From NCBI GenBank assembly GCA_963930775.1, contig OZ005690.1, forward strand, positions 6,742,225-6,806,224: DNA of 64,000 nt, given 5' to 3'. The notes under the pieces were generated by a model. The model had not been told where the DNA came from, made no database searches, and saw only the letters and a list, made by a program, of their open reading frames with translations. A program made the position numbers and the translations under genes. Below, in pieces: positions 22,102 through 33,014 of this stretch; the stretch's first letter is position 1; each line of letters starts with the position of its first letter. The DNA is from Cliona cf. orientalis (Eukaryota; Porifera; Demospongiae; Clionaida; Clionaidae).

Positions 22102-22732
22102 TATGTTCCATATACTATATGTACATGTCCGTATACTAGACCTTGTGCTTCTTCTAATTAAGCGAAAGTGACATTTCGATTTATGTATTAGCTCTATGTG
22201 GGGAATTGGAAAGACTTTGAATTAGAAGAAAATTCATGGTATGCGGATTCGAATTAGGTGGACTACACTGTATTAGCACAACCTACGAGAAAGCCAATTA
22301 TTATGCTTCATTTGGATACCACACACCACAATAGGTGCAACAGAATATAATAATAAATCAAATACAATTACTCTATATGCTCAAGCACAAGTTTGGGCTT
22401 CTATTTCCTTCCTGGCGCAAAAGACCTGGCTTCAAAATGTCTTTGGTTTCTGAGCCATTAGCTTAACAAAGCATATAGGAGCAGTTGCAGAGTATTCACA
22501 CTTGTTTACGCATGCAATCGCGACCATGCATGGTAAGACCACACCACCAACTAATTGGCTTGTGCAATACATGTAGGTGCCAAGCCCCCATAAAGGCACC
22601 CAGCCTCTATTTCAGACCCAGTATTTATTTTCTTGAGACACTAAACAAGACCGGCGTTTATTTGGGGAAGACTTCTATTCAAGCATATACAATAATTTTA
22701 TCTCTAATCATGTGGCGCAACCAATAGCACCA

Positions 22733-22831
22733 CAAGAGTGGTAGTGATGGAAAACTAGTACTAGCAGACATTCGATACTACATCACAAGGGATGTCTCCT
22801 AGTATTAGTTTTCCATCACTACCACTCTTAT
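22733..22831. mobile_element. 99-bp hairpin element
   Basis: AAGAGTGGTAGTGATGGAAA at 22733, continuing ACTAGTACTAG, pairs with CTAGTATTAGTTTTCCATCA at 22799, continuing CTACCACTCTT. The loop is about 35 bp. Confidence 0.75.
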
Positions 22832-22834
22832 TTT

Positions 22835-23880
22835 GGTGCTTTTTGTTACTGCCACTCCTATTTTTACTTATACATGTACAATCATAGCAAGGCTGAAAAA
22901 TCACAATGTTTATATTGTACCTGGTGTAAGATAATACAGCAAGATTGAAGGAATGAAGACCTGCATTGCTGAACCTGTAAATCATACATCACTACATTTA
23001 CATGTACAAATGCAAAAATGCACATGTACATAAAAGTTCCAAATCCTAAACCTATACTCTAATGGCTAAAGAATACCTAATATGATAGCGATCAAAAAAC
23101 TATTTCCATGGCCACTTGTATGCTCGCAGCAGGAAAGGATTGCAAACGTAGACTAGCATTGTCCCTTCCATTTCGTTTTATTTTCTGCAGTTGTGTACTG
23201 GGATAGGCAGCAAGCTCTGTACCGTGGTAGGGGTGCTAGTACATGTACATGTACTATTGGAAGCACTATAATAATTCATAGGGCATGCAGGCTACCTATA
23301 TGTAACAATACTCAAGCTGTGAGGGGATGTTGCTCAGAAGGGGTGTGACAGGGTCAAAAGGTCACAATCGGCTAATCACGTGCGCCCATATATTTGTATG
23401 GGAGTACTGATTTCATTGCTGTACCCCAGTTATCTTGCTACGAAAGTGTCTCTATCTTATTTTTTTTGTCATATCTAATACTAGTTTGAGGTCTGGACCC
23501 TTCATGAATGATCTTCTAGGTTACCATTTGGCTGACCTTTGCTAGCAAGGAAAGCTGTTGTAGCGTGAATGAAAAGCAACTCTATGCCTCATATCAGGCC
23601 CTTTTTCACTTCCATACATGTATATCATCACAGTACTATTTTATATTTACCTTGAGTTTACATGCACGTCATTCTATACTCGCTAATAATTAGTGCACAC
23701 CATGCAGCCTCTGAGTCTAAATATAGCACATCACTAGCTCATCAGGTCAATCAAGTATCAACAATTAACTATATTGTTCAAAAAGGTTACCCGGCCTGGT
23801 AAATCCCCCTATATTACCCCACATATATATCCCTTAAGCTTAAGGGGGGGGGGGGGGGGGGGGGATAATAAGGGCATCAG
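22835..23880. other. Stretch without a recognisable gene; G homopolymer at its right end
   Basis: No exon is supported. A run of about 18 G follows CCCTTAAGCTTAA at 23844-23863, itself a small palindrome. Confidence 0.5.
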
Positions 23881-23891
23881 GTTGATAGGTA

Positions 23892-24130
23892 ATGAAAAAC
23901 TTGACCACATCCCCAGTAGATGCATACAGTGCACATGGTAAAATTAATGTTGTCAATAATATAGTATGTACACCGTCTACAAGCCATATTGATACACTGG
24001 CACCTCATTTGCAGAGATGGAGTCTGAAACCTACTAACGACCTCAACAGTGACACGTTTCGATACGCAGGAGGTGAACACGATAGCGCCGTACAGCTTCC
24101 CAGTGAACTTCAGATCGGTCGTGGCATGGT
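23892..24130 (+). CDS. Unrecognised exon-like open frame ending at a strong splice donor
   Basis: The frame runs 239 bp and ends at ATG|GTAAGC (donor at 24129). It reads partly like structured protein (HLQRWSLKPTNDLNSDTFRY, then AGGEHDSAVQLPSELQIGRG). An alternative start is the acceptor TTTGCAG ending about 24017. I recognise no family and found no partner exon. It may be a transposon fragment. Confidence 0.3.
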
Positions 24131-24491
24131 AAGCTCTGCAGCATGCATGATGCTATAATATATATAGCGCAAGGCTAGGTTTTTATTTATCCGTGCGATT
24201 ACGTCAGCCTAGAGAATGTGTGAAGTTCAGCCAGTGGTAGTTTGTTGGAGAAATTAGCACTCAGCTTTTAATGTATTCGTTGGATACAGGCGTCACTAGG
24301 GGCTTGCTCTTTCTGTCAATGGCTCCACACACACCCCGGGCACCATGGAACTAAGGATAACAAAGAAATTTGACTTACAAGTATGGTGGGTGTGGCTTAG
24401 TCCACTACAAATTGCATAGTTGTCTCCTGTCCTGGCTGTCGATTCAATAGCATGCAGGCAGGCAATAAATTTCTATTATTCATTATTCATT

Positions 24492-25074
24492 AACCCTCGG
24501 CGCATGCGCGAGGGGTACGGTAGTCGTTCTGTGTGTGTGTGTGTGTGTGTGTGTCTGTCTGTTACTGCGCTAGCTGCTACATACCAGTTTTATACGTTGA
24601 AAACAAGTTACCATTAGGCTTTTCGTGGTAGTTTCAAGATCTGAATTGTGTGGATTTCTTTGAAAACGCTTCGTTCAAAATTTCTGGCGACATTTGCTGA
24701 CCACCATGGCCTTCTTCGCTTCTTGACGAGCTCTCGATCGATGAAAGAGATAGCGATGGCTTCATTTCAAGATTAGTAGTGTGTAGCTCTAGCGATAGTT
24801 CTTGTAACTCAACTGACTCATCACAGATCACAGTAGGCTATCAACTACGCTTCTTGGCTTTACTTTGTACTATTAAAATCTGCTGATCTGGCATGCACGT
24901 GGCACTATTACCTAATTGCATGCAATCCGTGTAACTGCATTCTTGTGGTTACTCTCAACAACTGAGCTGTACACTGTACACTATTACAGTGTTGCTTGGC
25001 AAAATGGAATATGCAGACTATATAGCCTGGGTTCAAGGCTATACAGACTAGCTATTGCTCTTGCGCCGAGGGTT
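24492..25074. mobile_element. AACCCTCGGCGCA element, copy 2 (uninterrupted)
   Basis: The left end AACCCTCGGCGCATGCGCGA has a small palindrome; the right end TGCGCCGAGGGTT is the exact inverse of the first 13 bases. A GT microsatellite (24530-24553) lies near the left end. It is collinear with 6131-6600 and about 7367-7430, so it shows the uninterrupted structure of that copy. Confidence 0.7.
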
Positions 25075-25286
25075 TTGCACTATAGTGCTTCATTATTCAT
25101 TGCTACCAGACGTGATATTAAGCACAAATGGCCGCCGGGGTACATGACTCGAGCTAATCCCACCATCATCAGCTGACATGACAAGCTGTCGTAGAACTAC
25201 GAATGAAGCTACTCACGAGTATAGCAATCATCATGCAGAGCGAGAACTGCAGTGAGCAAGTACTGAATGAGCCATCAACGTCACAG

Positions 25287-25326
25287 ACCAGGGACTATAC
25301 ATTATCTTTCAGAAATGTATAGTCCC
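25287..25326. repeat. Perfect short hairpin
   Basis: AGGGACTATACATT pairs with AATGTATAGTCCCT across an 11-12 base loop. Confidence 0.7.
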
Positions 25327-25329
25327 TGC

Positions 25330-26059
25330 ACAAACTCAACTTGCAACTCTAGCGCTCATGGAACAGACCGTAAATAATATTGAAAATTATAATTATATCA
25401 TCAATATTTTCGTTCTAATAGAAAATAAGTGCAATAATAGAAAAGTTGGTAGTCTACATACATGTACTTAACGATTTTCAAGTCTCACAAAGGCTCCATT
25501 GAGGCATTGAGGCTCTGAATTTTCTAATAATTACCTCATGGATTACTTCATAGATTACACCATAGGCTTCATCATACTTATACCATAATTACCTCATAAC
25601 CATAGAAAAGAAAATTACTATATACTGGGAATATAAGGAAAAACTTAGACTACATCCCTCATCCCTGCTGCCGCCATAATTCGAACTAGGACACCTCAAC
25701 AAACTACGCATGCTCTGTATACATGTACGTGTATATTGGGGCGCACAGCTTGAGCCGGTTGACCCGGACGTGACCTCCATCTGCCATGTGCTACACTGAA
25801 TAGGTGAGTATGAGCTCGCCAAAGAAAGCAAGCTGAGAAAATCGCCATATATATATATCATTGATACACCATGATCTCTTTTACGCTAGGTTCAAATTCT
25901 GAGTCCCAACAACCTTTCATGCGCGCTAAACATTTTGAAACAGTTTCATAGCAATTTTCGTCATAGGTTTCATCATCATTTCATCATAACTACCTCATTG
26001 GTTCGTCAAATTGTTATTTGTTGATTGAGACTCAGGATGTAATAAAATTAATAAAGATA
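25330..26059. other. AT-rich stretch without a recognisable gene
   Basis: Short words such as TACCTCAT and GATTAC/TTCATAG recur at 25500-25610 and again at 25960-26010, but no exon is supported. Confidence 0.45.
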
Positions 26060-26246
26060 TACCGTATAGCTGGAAGTATTGGCGGGAATTAAATTTGGCG
26101 GTTGAGCCCTAAATCGCCATTGCAAGAATATTGGTTGATTTAAATTTGGCGGTTCGGTATATATGCGAGTAGGAAATTTTGGCGGTTGTAATCTAGACCA
26201 CCAAACCACCAAATTTAATTCCCCGCCAAATTTTCCAGCTATATAC
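26060..26246. mobile_element. MITE with TACCGTATAGCTGGAA termini
   Basis: The left end TACCGTATAGCTGGAAxxTT and GGCGGGAATTAAATTTGGCG pair with the right-hand AAATTTAATTCCCCGCCAAA and TTTTCCAGCTATATA. The family resembles the TATAGCGGGAAACTTTGGCGA MITEs but has different inner sequence (GGCGGTT repeated). Confidence 0.65.
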
Positions 26247-26654
26247 AAGTATATTTGATGTCACAATCATGGAACAATGGCTACTATGCATGAGTTATTC
26301 ACAGTATTAAAGCTCACATAAAATCTCATCTCCCTAGCTGTACTGTACGTAAGTCAATCAGTGCGCACTGATGCCATGGCGCCAGCTAGCTGCAGCAGCA
26401 CGAACTTTGAACCTATTAGTATTACTTCGTAGACCACACCCCTCGAAGTAGCTGCTCGAAGTCGCTACTGCAATGGCAATGTCCTCACTCTGTCGAATCT
26501 ACCACCAGGTTATGACAAAGAACAGACCTCGTCTCTCACTTCGCTCGAGGCTCGGTGGCCTACTGAGCAGGCCTCTGAAACGTGCGGCGCTTTGCACCGT
26601 TCGTTCGAGAATGCATCTCTATGGCCACCCTTGTTTGTGCACACGGCACTGTAA

Positions 26655-26960
26655 TTCTGACCTGTCACAGTATATTTGGCACCCCCATTCCATATATCCT
26701 AGGATATTCTGCACCCTTTACGAGCTAGGAATTCTGGTACCCCCCTACCAAATATCCTAGGAATTTTGGTACCCTCATACCAAATATAGGCTAGGAAGTT
26801 CGGTACCCCAGGCCCTATTATCCTATATATATCCTAGAAATTTTGATCCCCCAACACCAAATTCCTAGGGACTTTGCTACCAAATAACTTAGAGATTTTG
26901 ACACCCCCACGCCAAATATCCTAGTACCCCTACCAAATATCCTAGAAATTTCTACTCGGC
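26655..26960. repeat. Minisatellite, unit of about 35-40 bp with CCAAATATCCTAGGAATTTT
   Basis: At least seven degenerate units of the form GGTACCCCC-TACCAAATATCCTAG-GAATTTT follow one another. One further unit stands alone at 27590-27625 (AATAATCCTAGGATATCTTG, GGGGGTGCC). Confidence 0.75.
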
Positions 26961-27050
26961 GTTGATGGGGTATAAAAATAACAAGTTAGAACTGGCAAGA
27001 AAAATAAAAGAATAACAAGTTGGCTACTATTATTACATGTATATATTATA

Positions 27051-27330
27051 TTATGAAGTGTTACTTTTGCAAGAATTGCAGTACCAGTGTTCTGGGACGG
27101 ATGTCACACCAACACAGTCTGTGTGAATCCATAAGTCATGGCCCTGGTCTGAAACAATCTCCAGAGGGCAGCCATGGCGCAGTATCATCTTGTACAGGAA
27201 TTCGGCTATGTGCTTTGCCTCCTTTGTAGGCACTGGGGCTGCCTCCACCCACTTGGAAAAATAGTCAGTGAGTGATGCAATACTTATTACCATGCATTCT
27301 TGCTTGGGGGCCAAATTATCAGTGTCGGCA
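27051..27330 (-). pseudogene. Retroelement integrase fragment fused to a PHD-finger-like tail
   Basis: On the minus strand the frame reads through IASLTDYFSKWVEAAPVPTK and ILRHGCPLEIVSDQG, the first part of a retroviral-type (rve) integrase core of Ty3/gypsy-like elements, with two of the catalytic acids (D of LTDYFSK, D of SDQG). Directly after SDQG it changes to HDLWIHTDCVG..VPEHWYCNSC, the second half of a PHD finger (H-x-x-C, W-Y-C-x-x-C). The integrase part after the second Asp, including the last Glu, is missing. No reverse transcriptase or LTR was found nearby. It is likely a deletion-joined relic. Confidence 0.65.
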
Positions 27331-27433
27331 TTGATGGCTGTCCTCCTCGGCGACGATGATGGTGGCTATCTTTTCTCGGGATACTCTCGATACAGCATGA
27401 CTTTCGGCTGTTCTAGGTGCCTTTATATACCCG

Positions 27434-27462
27434 TTTTGTCTTTGTCTGATGTGTCAGACAAA
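27434..27462. repeat. Short hairpin TTTGTCTGA-TGTG-TCAGACAAA
   Basis: Perfect 9-bp stem, 4-base loop. It is inside non-coding sequence and no terminator function is implied. Confidence 0.55.
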
Positions 27463-27633
27463 GATTTTTGTCCAATTACCCTCGAGCTCGAACGTTGTCA
27501 ATCTGCGCTGCGCGCGAAGAGGGGTGCAATATTCCCTAAGGGGTACCGTCGGGGATACCATAAATCATAAGGATATGTGGCACGGGGGAGCAAATAATCC
27601 TAGGATATCTTGAACGGGGGTGCCAAAAACAGT

Positions 27634-28043
27634 CGTTAAGCCAGCTGTCCAAAACACGTACAAGCGTTGCAGATCCAGGAAGTGCATCCAGTGGCACATT
27701 CCAGTGCATCCAATTTTTGTCGTTTTTTATCTATTTTTCTTACTTGTTCTATCTAGGCCATCTTTCACTTCTAGGACTCCAAACAAAGACCAGAAGACAG
27801 AGAAACTCTTCTACTTTCTGCTCGTTCAAGTCCCATAACCCGGAGACATTCATGAGCTCCACGGCAAGCGCTTATGTGCATGCTACTCACAAGCGCTCAC
27901 AAAAAGTGCCTCACGCAAAAAGTGGTACATTTTGGTTCCCCTGGATGGACTCCCATGATTCAAGCACCATTCAATAGCTCTTGTGTTGCTCTACAATATG
28001 ACTGGAACGAAGTTTTTCCATCAAGCGGCTCCAAAGTTACACG
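27634..28043 (+). repeat. Left arm of a large inverted repeat (about 410 bp)
   Basis: It begins CGTTAAGCCAGCTGTCCAA and ends AAAGTTACACG. It returns inverted at 28734-29135 with high similarity and nearly the same length. A third copy, alone, is at 11236-11565. Confidence 0.85.
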
Positions 28044-28277
28044 CTATTAAACATAGTCCAAAAATTGCTTTTCAACGTAAAAATATTGTATAATTTACGT
28101 ATAAACCAATGATAACAGATCTTTCTAGTGATACAACATGTACAAAGCTTTCAAGCTATCAAAGGCCTTCTTGAAGGTTGTTGAAGCTTTCACAACCAGT
28201 CTCCTATGCCATTATGACAGCCATTGGTTGACAGAGAAACTGAAACTGCTCAAGCAGCTGCAGACAGTATGACTGAG

Positions 28278-28410
<133 letters not shown>

Positions 28411-28733
28411 GGTAAGGCTCGCCCTCATCCCTGGACTTCATTACTTGCCTCACCTATAGATCTACATATAAATCTAGTGCATGTATATCTAGCTATAGCT
28501 ACTTGCTTCACACACGGTACACTCGACTACAAGGGTATAAAATGTACTACCAACCTTCACTCCAGTACAGAAACTATCCATCTGGATGATGACGCCTCCT
28601 CACTAGCCTAGAAGGCCCCTAGAAACTTGAAGCTTCATAGTGAGCACTCTTCTCCTTGGCTCATTTTTGGAGAAATCACGTGAAGATACAGAAGAATGCC
28701 ACACGGGTACTGAAATTTTCTGATTTTTGATGC

Positions 28734-29135
28734 CGTGTAACTCTGGAACCGCTCGATGGAAAAACTTCGTTCCAGTCTTATATTGTAGAGCAACACAAGA
28801 GCTATTGAATGGTGCTTGAATCATGGGAATCCATCCAGGGGAACCAAAACGTACCACTTTTTGCGCGAGGCACTTTTTGTGAGCACTTGCGAGTAGCATG
28901 CACAAAAGCGCTTGCCGCGGAGCTCATGAATGTCTCCAGGTTATGGGACTTGAACGAGCAGAAAGTAGAAGAGTTTCTCTGTCTTCTGGTCTTTGTTTGG
29001 AGTCCTAGAAGTGAAAGATGGCCTAGATAGAACAAGTAAAAAAAAATAGATATAAAACGGCAAAAATTGGATGCACTGGAATGTGCCACTGGATGCACTT
29101 CCTGGATCTGCAACAATTGGACCGCTGGCTTAACG
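28734..29135 (-). repeat. Right arm of the large inverted repeat
   Basis: Inverse of 27634-28043, ending GGACCGCTGGCTTAACG. The open frames on both arms mirror each other and are not called as genes. Confidence 0.85.
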
Positions 29136-29620
29136 GCCGAAAAGGGGGGATGTCAGAATTACTGTGACACCGGTACTGAAAAATTTTGCGCTTTTAAGTT
29201 CCGGCAACTAGCCTGCCAAAAACTTAGAAAATTTCAAAAGTGGGAGAAAACAAAAGAAAATTGAAGACCAACCCATGACCACTGCTCAACCCACCACAAC
29301 CCTAGTCCACTCTGACAACCCAGCTCGACATTACTCATTTATACACCTTGCCACTATAATACTAACCCCTAGTCACCAACTGTAGCCTAAACCCAAACCC
29401 CCACTACTAGCCTCACTAGCTGTCTAGTGTTCAGTAACAATATTACAGGCTATTAATATAGCTATAGAACTTGCAGAAGGCTGGGTTCTATAGAATACTT
29501 ACCAACCCTCCCAATTTCCCAGGATTATCCCGAATTTTGGCTTCCAATCCCGAGCTCCCGAGTTCAGCACTAAAAATTCCCAGAAATCCACCTCATCTGG
29601 GACTGTGGCCTTATCTATAT

Positions 29621-29945
29621 AGACGACTTAAGGCGTGACTGTTTAGCCCATTAACTGCATAGCAATCGTTGCTTTCCGCCATTTTGGTGGTCAAGTGGCA
29701 ATACCGCGTGTACTGCCAGTGTGCCAGTGGAAGCTCACAAGATCGATCATAAGCAAGAAGTACACCAACAGTTTGTCTAAAGCAGCCCGAGAGCGTTACA
29801 TCCAGAAGCTTCAATGCCTTACGGTGTCGTAGGCAAGCTGAGAGACGAGAAATGCACTCGCGATCGTATACTGTATAAAGCTATGGCAGCGTTGACCACC
29901 AACATGTGCAGTTAAGGGGCTAAACAGTCATGCCTTAAGTCGTCT
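29621..29945. mobile_element. 325-bp MITE with TIRs of about 40 bp
   Basis: AGACGACTTAAGGCGTGACT at the left, continuing GTTTAGCCCATTAACTGCA, pairs with the right end, which read inward is AGACGACTTAAGGCATGACT, then GTTTAGCCCCTTAACTGCA. Coding capacity is not apparent. Confidence 0.8.
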
Positions 29946-29949
29946 GTAC

Positions 29950-30925
29950 CTAGATCTAGGTAGATACTTCGTAGGTGGGCTTTTATTAGAGTAGCACATT
30001 ATCAACAAATTATGTCATCAGTCATGTGACCTTGCCAGTGATAGTACAGTAACGGCACCTGCAGCACTAGCAGAGCTTCATAGCTACTGTTTTTCAATTG
30101 GGTATTTCTGGTTTTTAATAAATATATCCTTAGTACTGATGATCCCGAGAAATCCCTAAAAACTCAGAGATATCTGATATGAAATCCACACATCTACAGC
30201 AGAGGGGTTGGTATTAAAGTATGCCATATATAGCTATATTTATAAATATAATTATAGTAGGTACTCCAAGTACTAAATCTTGGGTACCGGCGCCGGTACT
30301 CTAGACACACCGATTAATATATTATAACGATATAATGTACCTGTCACTGAGCTCATCTTCATGCTTACTCGTTGGACCATAGGGCTAGGGCCCTAGCTAA
30401 GCTAGCTGGATACCGGATGTTGTCCACATGCATATATATATATGACACATGCCACAGCAGTTTCGTCTGGGCACTTAGCGATTAATTAGATAGCGCGCGC
30501 GTATTTACGGTACCTAATTTGAATATTCAAATGAGCTGCCTGAACTTGCCCAACTTTTCCTGGAATCCAGACTGCACTCCAGCCACAGTGGTCACTATCT
30601 AAACACCCAAAACACATTCCAGCAACCACAGAACACTTGTATATCACTATGGTTACTACTGCGCAGCTGCCACACACTTAGCGGTCTACTGCGCAGTGCC
30701 ATATCAGCCCACATCAAGGGATCAACTGCAAAGATACAATCAGTGCTTGCGTGTGAGAGAGTTTTGACAGTGACAGGAAGCGCTCCTTGATTGGACTCAG
30801 AGGTCAGTAGAAGCAGTAAAGATAGTAGTAACAGATAGCACAGAGTTTGAAGTTGTACTATTTTTTTCCCTGGACTTACAGTCATACAAAAAATACAATA
30901 AAATTAATATTAATCAAAATACACA
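29950..30925. other. Upstream region of the RAG1-like gene; no other gene seen
   Basis: AT-rich with TATATA runs near 30430. No exon with a recognisable domain. The region may contain the promoter of the gene at 30928, but I can point to no specific element. Confidence 0.45.
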
Positions 30926-31255
30926 GAATGGAATATCACACAGAGCAATTAGCCAAGCACTGCAGAGTCTGTGGCAAGAGACTGAGCAAGGCCAAAGGGA
31001 AGTCTACAGTGTACAACTGCTATGAGTACACTGACCAGCTGCAGGCCTGTTTTGGAGTTGACATAGGCAAGGACAAAGAAGGCATACATCCAAAGAGTTT
31101 TTGTAATCCCTGTTATTTGATAACAAGGCGTTTTGCTAAAGCTCGCCAAGCTGGGGTACCCTACACTTTCACCACAGCCAGTTTTACTTGGACAGAGCAC
31201 ACACACACACATGCTTGGTAAGCTTAAGAATAGTGTGCATACATGTACAGTTTAA

Positions 31256-31622
31256 AAATAAAACTAGAGCTCTATAGAGCACATACCCCGCGCGCTGCAG
31301 CGTCAATATGAGAAGTCGTGCAGTCTGTTGCCGACCTTTACCTATGTATTGTGCCAGGTTGTGCGCATGAGCAGAAAGCACATGGTGGGTAGTGTTGATA
31401 GGCGTGGCCAACAAAATGCAGTATTTGCGACGCTCATGGATCTTGCCAAACGATTCGAAGCACAATGAAGCCAGTTTTTCGACGATATCGACGGATATGC
31501 TGCACTTACGAGTCGCTCAGATGCCTAGATCTCCAGATCTGGCGATTTTTGTGCTGACGACGACAGACGACGACAGACAAAACCGATTACTTTACCCCTT
31601 GCGCATGCGCGCGGGGTAATAA
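31256..31622. repeat. Dispersed element in intron 1 of the RAG1-like gene
   Basis: It begins AATAAAACTAGAGCTCTA and contains CGACCTTTACCTA, TGATAGGCGTGGCC and GCGCATGCGCGCGGGGTA. The same words in the same order form 41778-42055. Confidence 0.65.
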
Positions 31623-32978
31623 AATCCAACTAGGTATGCGAGCATTTCGGCAATCTTGCTCGAGGTGGAGGCCAGAACCGGAAGGAGTCCAAACGAAGAG
31701 GCAGACCAGCTGGAGAGTGTTCTAAGTCACTGATAAAACACATTGACAGCACAGCTCCAGCATCACTCATGTCCACAGATGTCGAGCAGTTGCAGTATCC
31801 CACCACATCCCTCTTTCGTGTCCAGTTTGTACCAATATTCTTGAACGACCAGTTGAGCTGTCTTGTGGAGTGATCATCTGCTCAACCTGCTGCTCAAAGT
31901 GGGTGGCTGTCTGTATGGCTCAACGGCTCCAAATCTCCTGCCCCTGTTGTCACAGTCACTTGCTTGACAGACAGTCCATCCGTCCGCCACCACCACTCGT
32001 CCTATCACTGCTTGCTGGAGTCCTAGTTTACTGTGGGAAAGGGTGTGGTAAACTAGTGAGATACGACAGCTATGATAAGCATGTTGCAGGAAACTGTCAA
32101 GGCCACTACCACCACCAAGTTGACTCACCATCAAAAATGACCCTACGGGATGTCCTTGCCAGGCCAGTCACAGTTCCAGCAACACCAGCAGAGATCAGGG
32201 TAGCAGGGCACCTTATGAGACGGATGCTAGACAGTGACCCCAATGAGCAGGTAGTGAGAGTTCCCACTCGTGGCCAGGTCAGTATTGATGCCCTGTATTT
32301 ATCTCGATGAAGCTTTTTACATTAAAACATGCACGTACAGCCGATTACCTTGGTACCAATAAGTGGTTGCCGTATCTCCAGCTCTGAAGCCAGTAGAAGA
32401 ACACTTAAGCGAAGGACAGATGACATCAGCCGTGTACGCACCATTGCTAGTGGAGGAGAATCCTCAGCACAGCTGAAGGCGGAGATACGGTCTTTAACCA
32501 CAGAACAGTGGGAGGAGCTTCTCCAGCAGGCACAGCTACCTGTTGTAATCCCAACTGACCATGCTCTGGCCATGAAAGCAGACCTAGCACTTCCTTGGAA
32601 TAAGCTTCGAGTCATCAGGAGGTATTACACATTTCCACCTAAATATAAAAAGTTAATGTACATAATTATTTTAGATGGTTAAAGGGATTTAATGTGTCCC
32701 TAGCCAGTGAGGCGAAACAGAGACAAATGGCGAAAACAATTGTGGGAGATAATATAGTGGCAGAAAGAGGTGCTTTCACCTTCCCACAAAGCGGGGGAGA
32801 GGAAATTAAAGAAACACCCTTTGTGTACTGCCCCAATTTAATTGCCAAAGTGACAGATGTTGTTGAACACCACAGGCAAGTACTTATAATCATCCAAGGG
32901 GATATTAAGAAATAATTATAATATAAACTTAAGGTCTTCAAGTGGTCTCACCTGGCATGATGGTGCCATCCCAGCAGA

Positions 32979-33014
32979 CGACCTATGGATAAAGCTAGAC
33001 CTATGGATAAAGCT
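32979..33014 (+). repeat. 18-bp tandem duplication inside exon 5 of the RAG1-like gene
   Basis: GACCTATGGATAAAGCTA occurs twice in direct succession and adds six residues (DLWIKL twice) just before LGGDKG, the region of the first candidate catalytic Asp. The frame is kept. Confidence 0.9.

Larger units (their letters stand above)
20532..22270. mobile_element. Tc1-like MITE hosting two nested elements
   Basis: The left end is CAGTAGTCCACTTAATTCAA preceded by TA (20530-20531); the right end is GGTGGACTACACTG followed by TA (22271-22272). The right portion matches 1742-1870. The interior (20821-22103) is taken up by two 606-bp elements and their spacer, leaving about 455 bp of host sequence. 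Confidence 0.65.

Noticed and set aside
23892-24158. Assigning the exon-like frame to a known transposon protein
   Set aside because: The words do not match any family I can name with confidence, so it is left as unrecognised.
30584-30611. CACAGTG heptamer with an A-rich 9-mer 12 bp downstream, upstream of the RAG1-like gene, as a possible recombination signal
   Set aside because: The 9-mer matches the nonamer consensus at only about 4 of 9 positions, and a heptamer alone is expected by chance.
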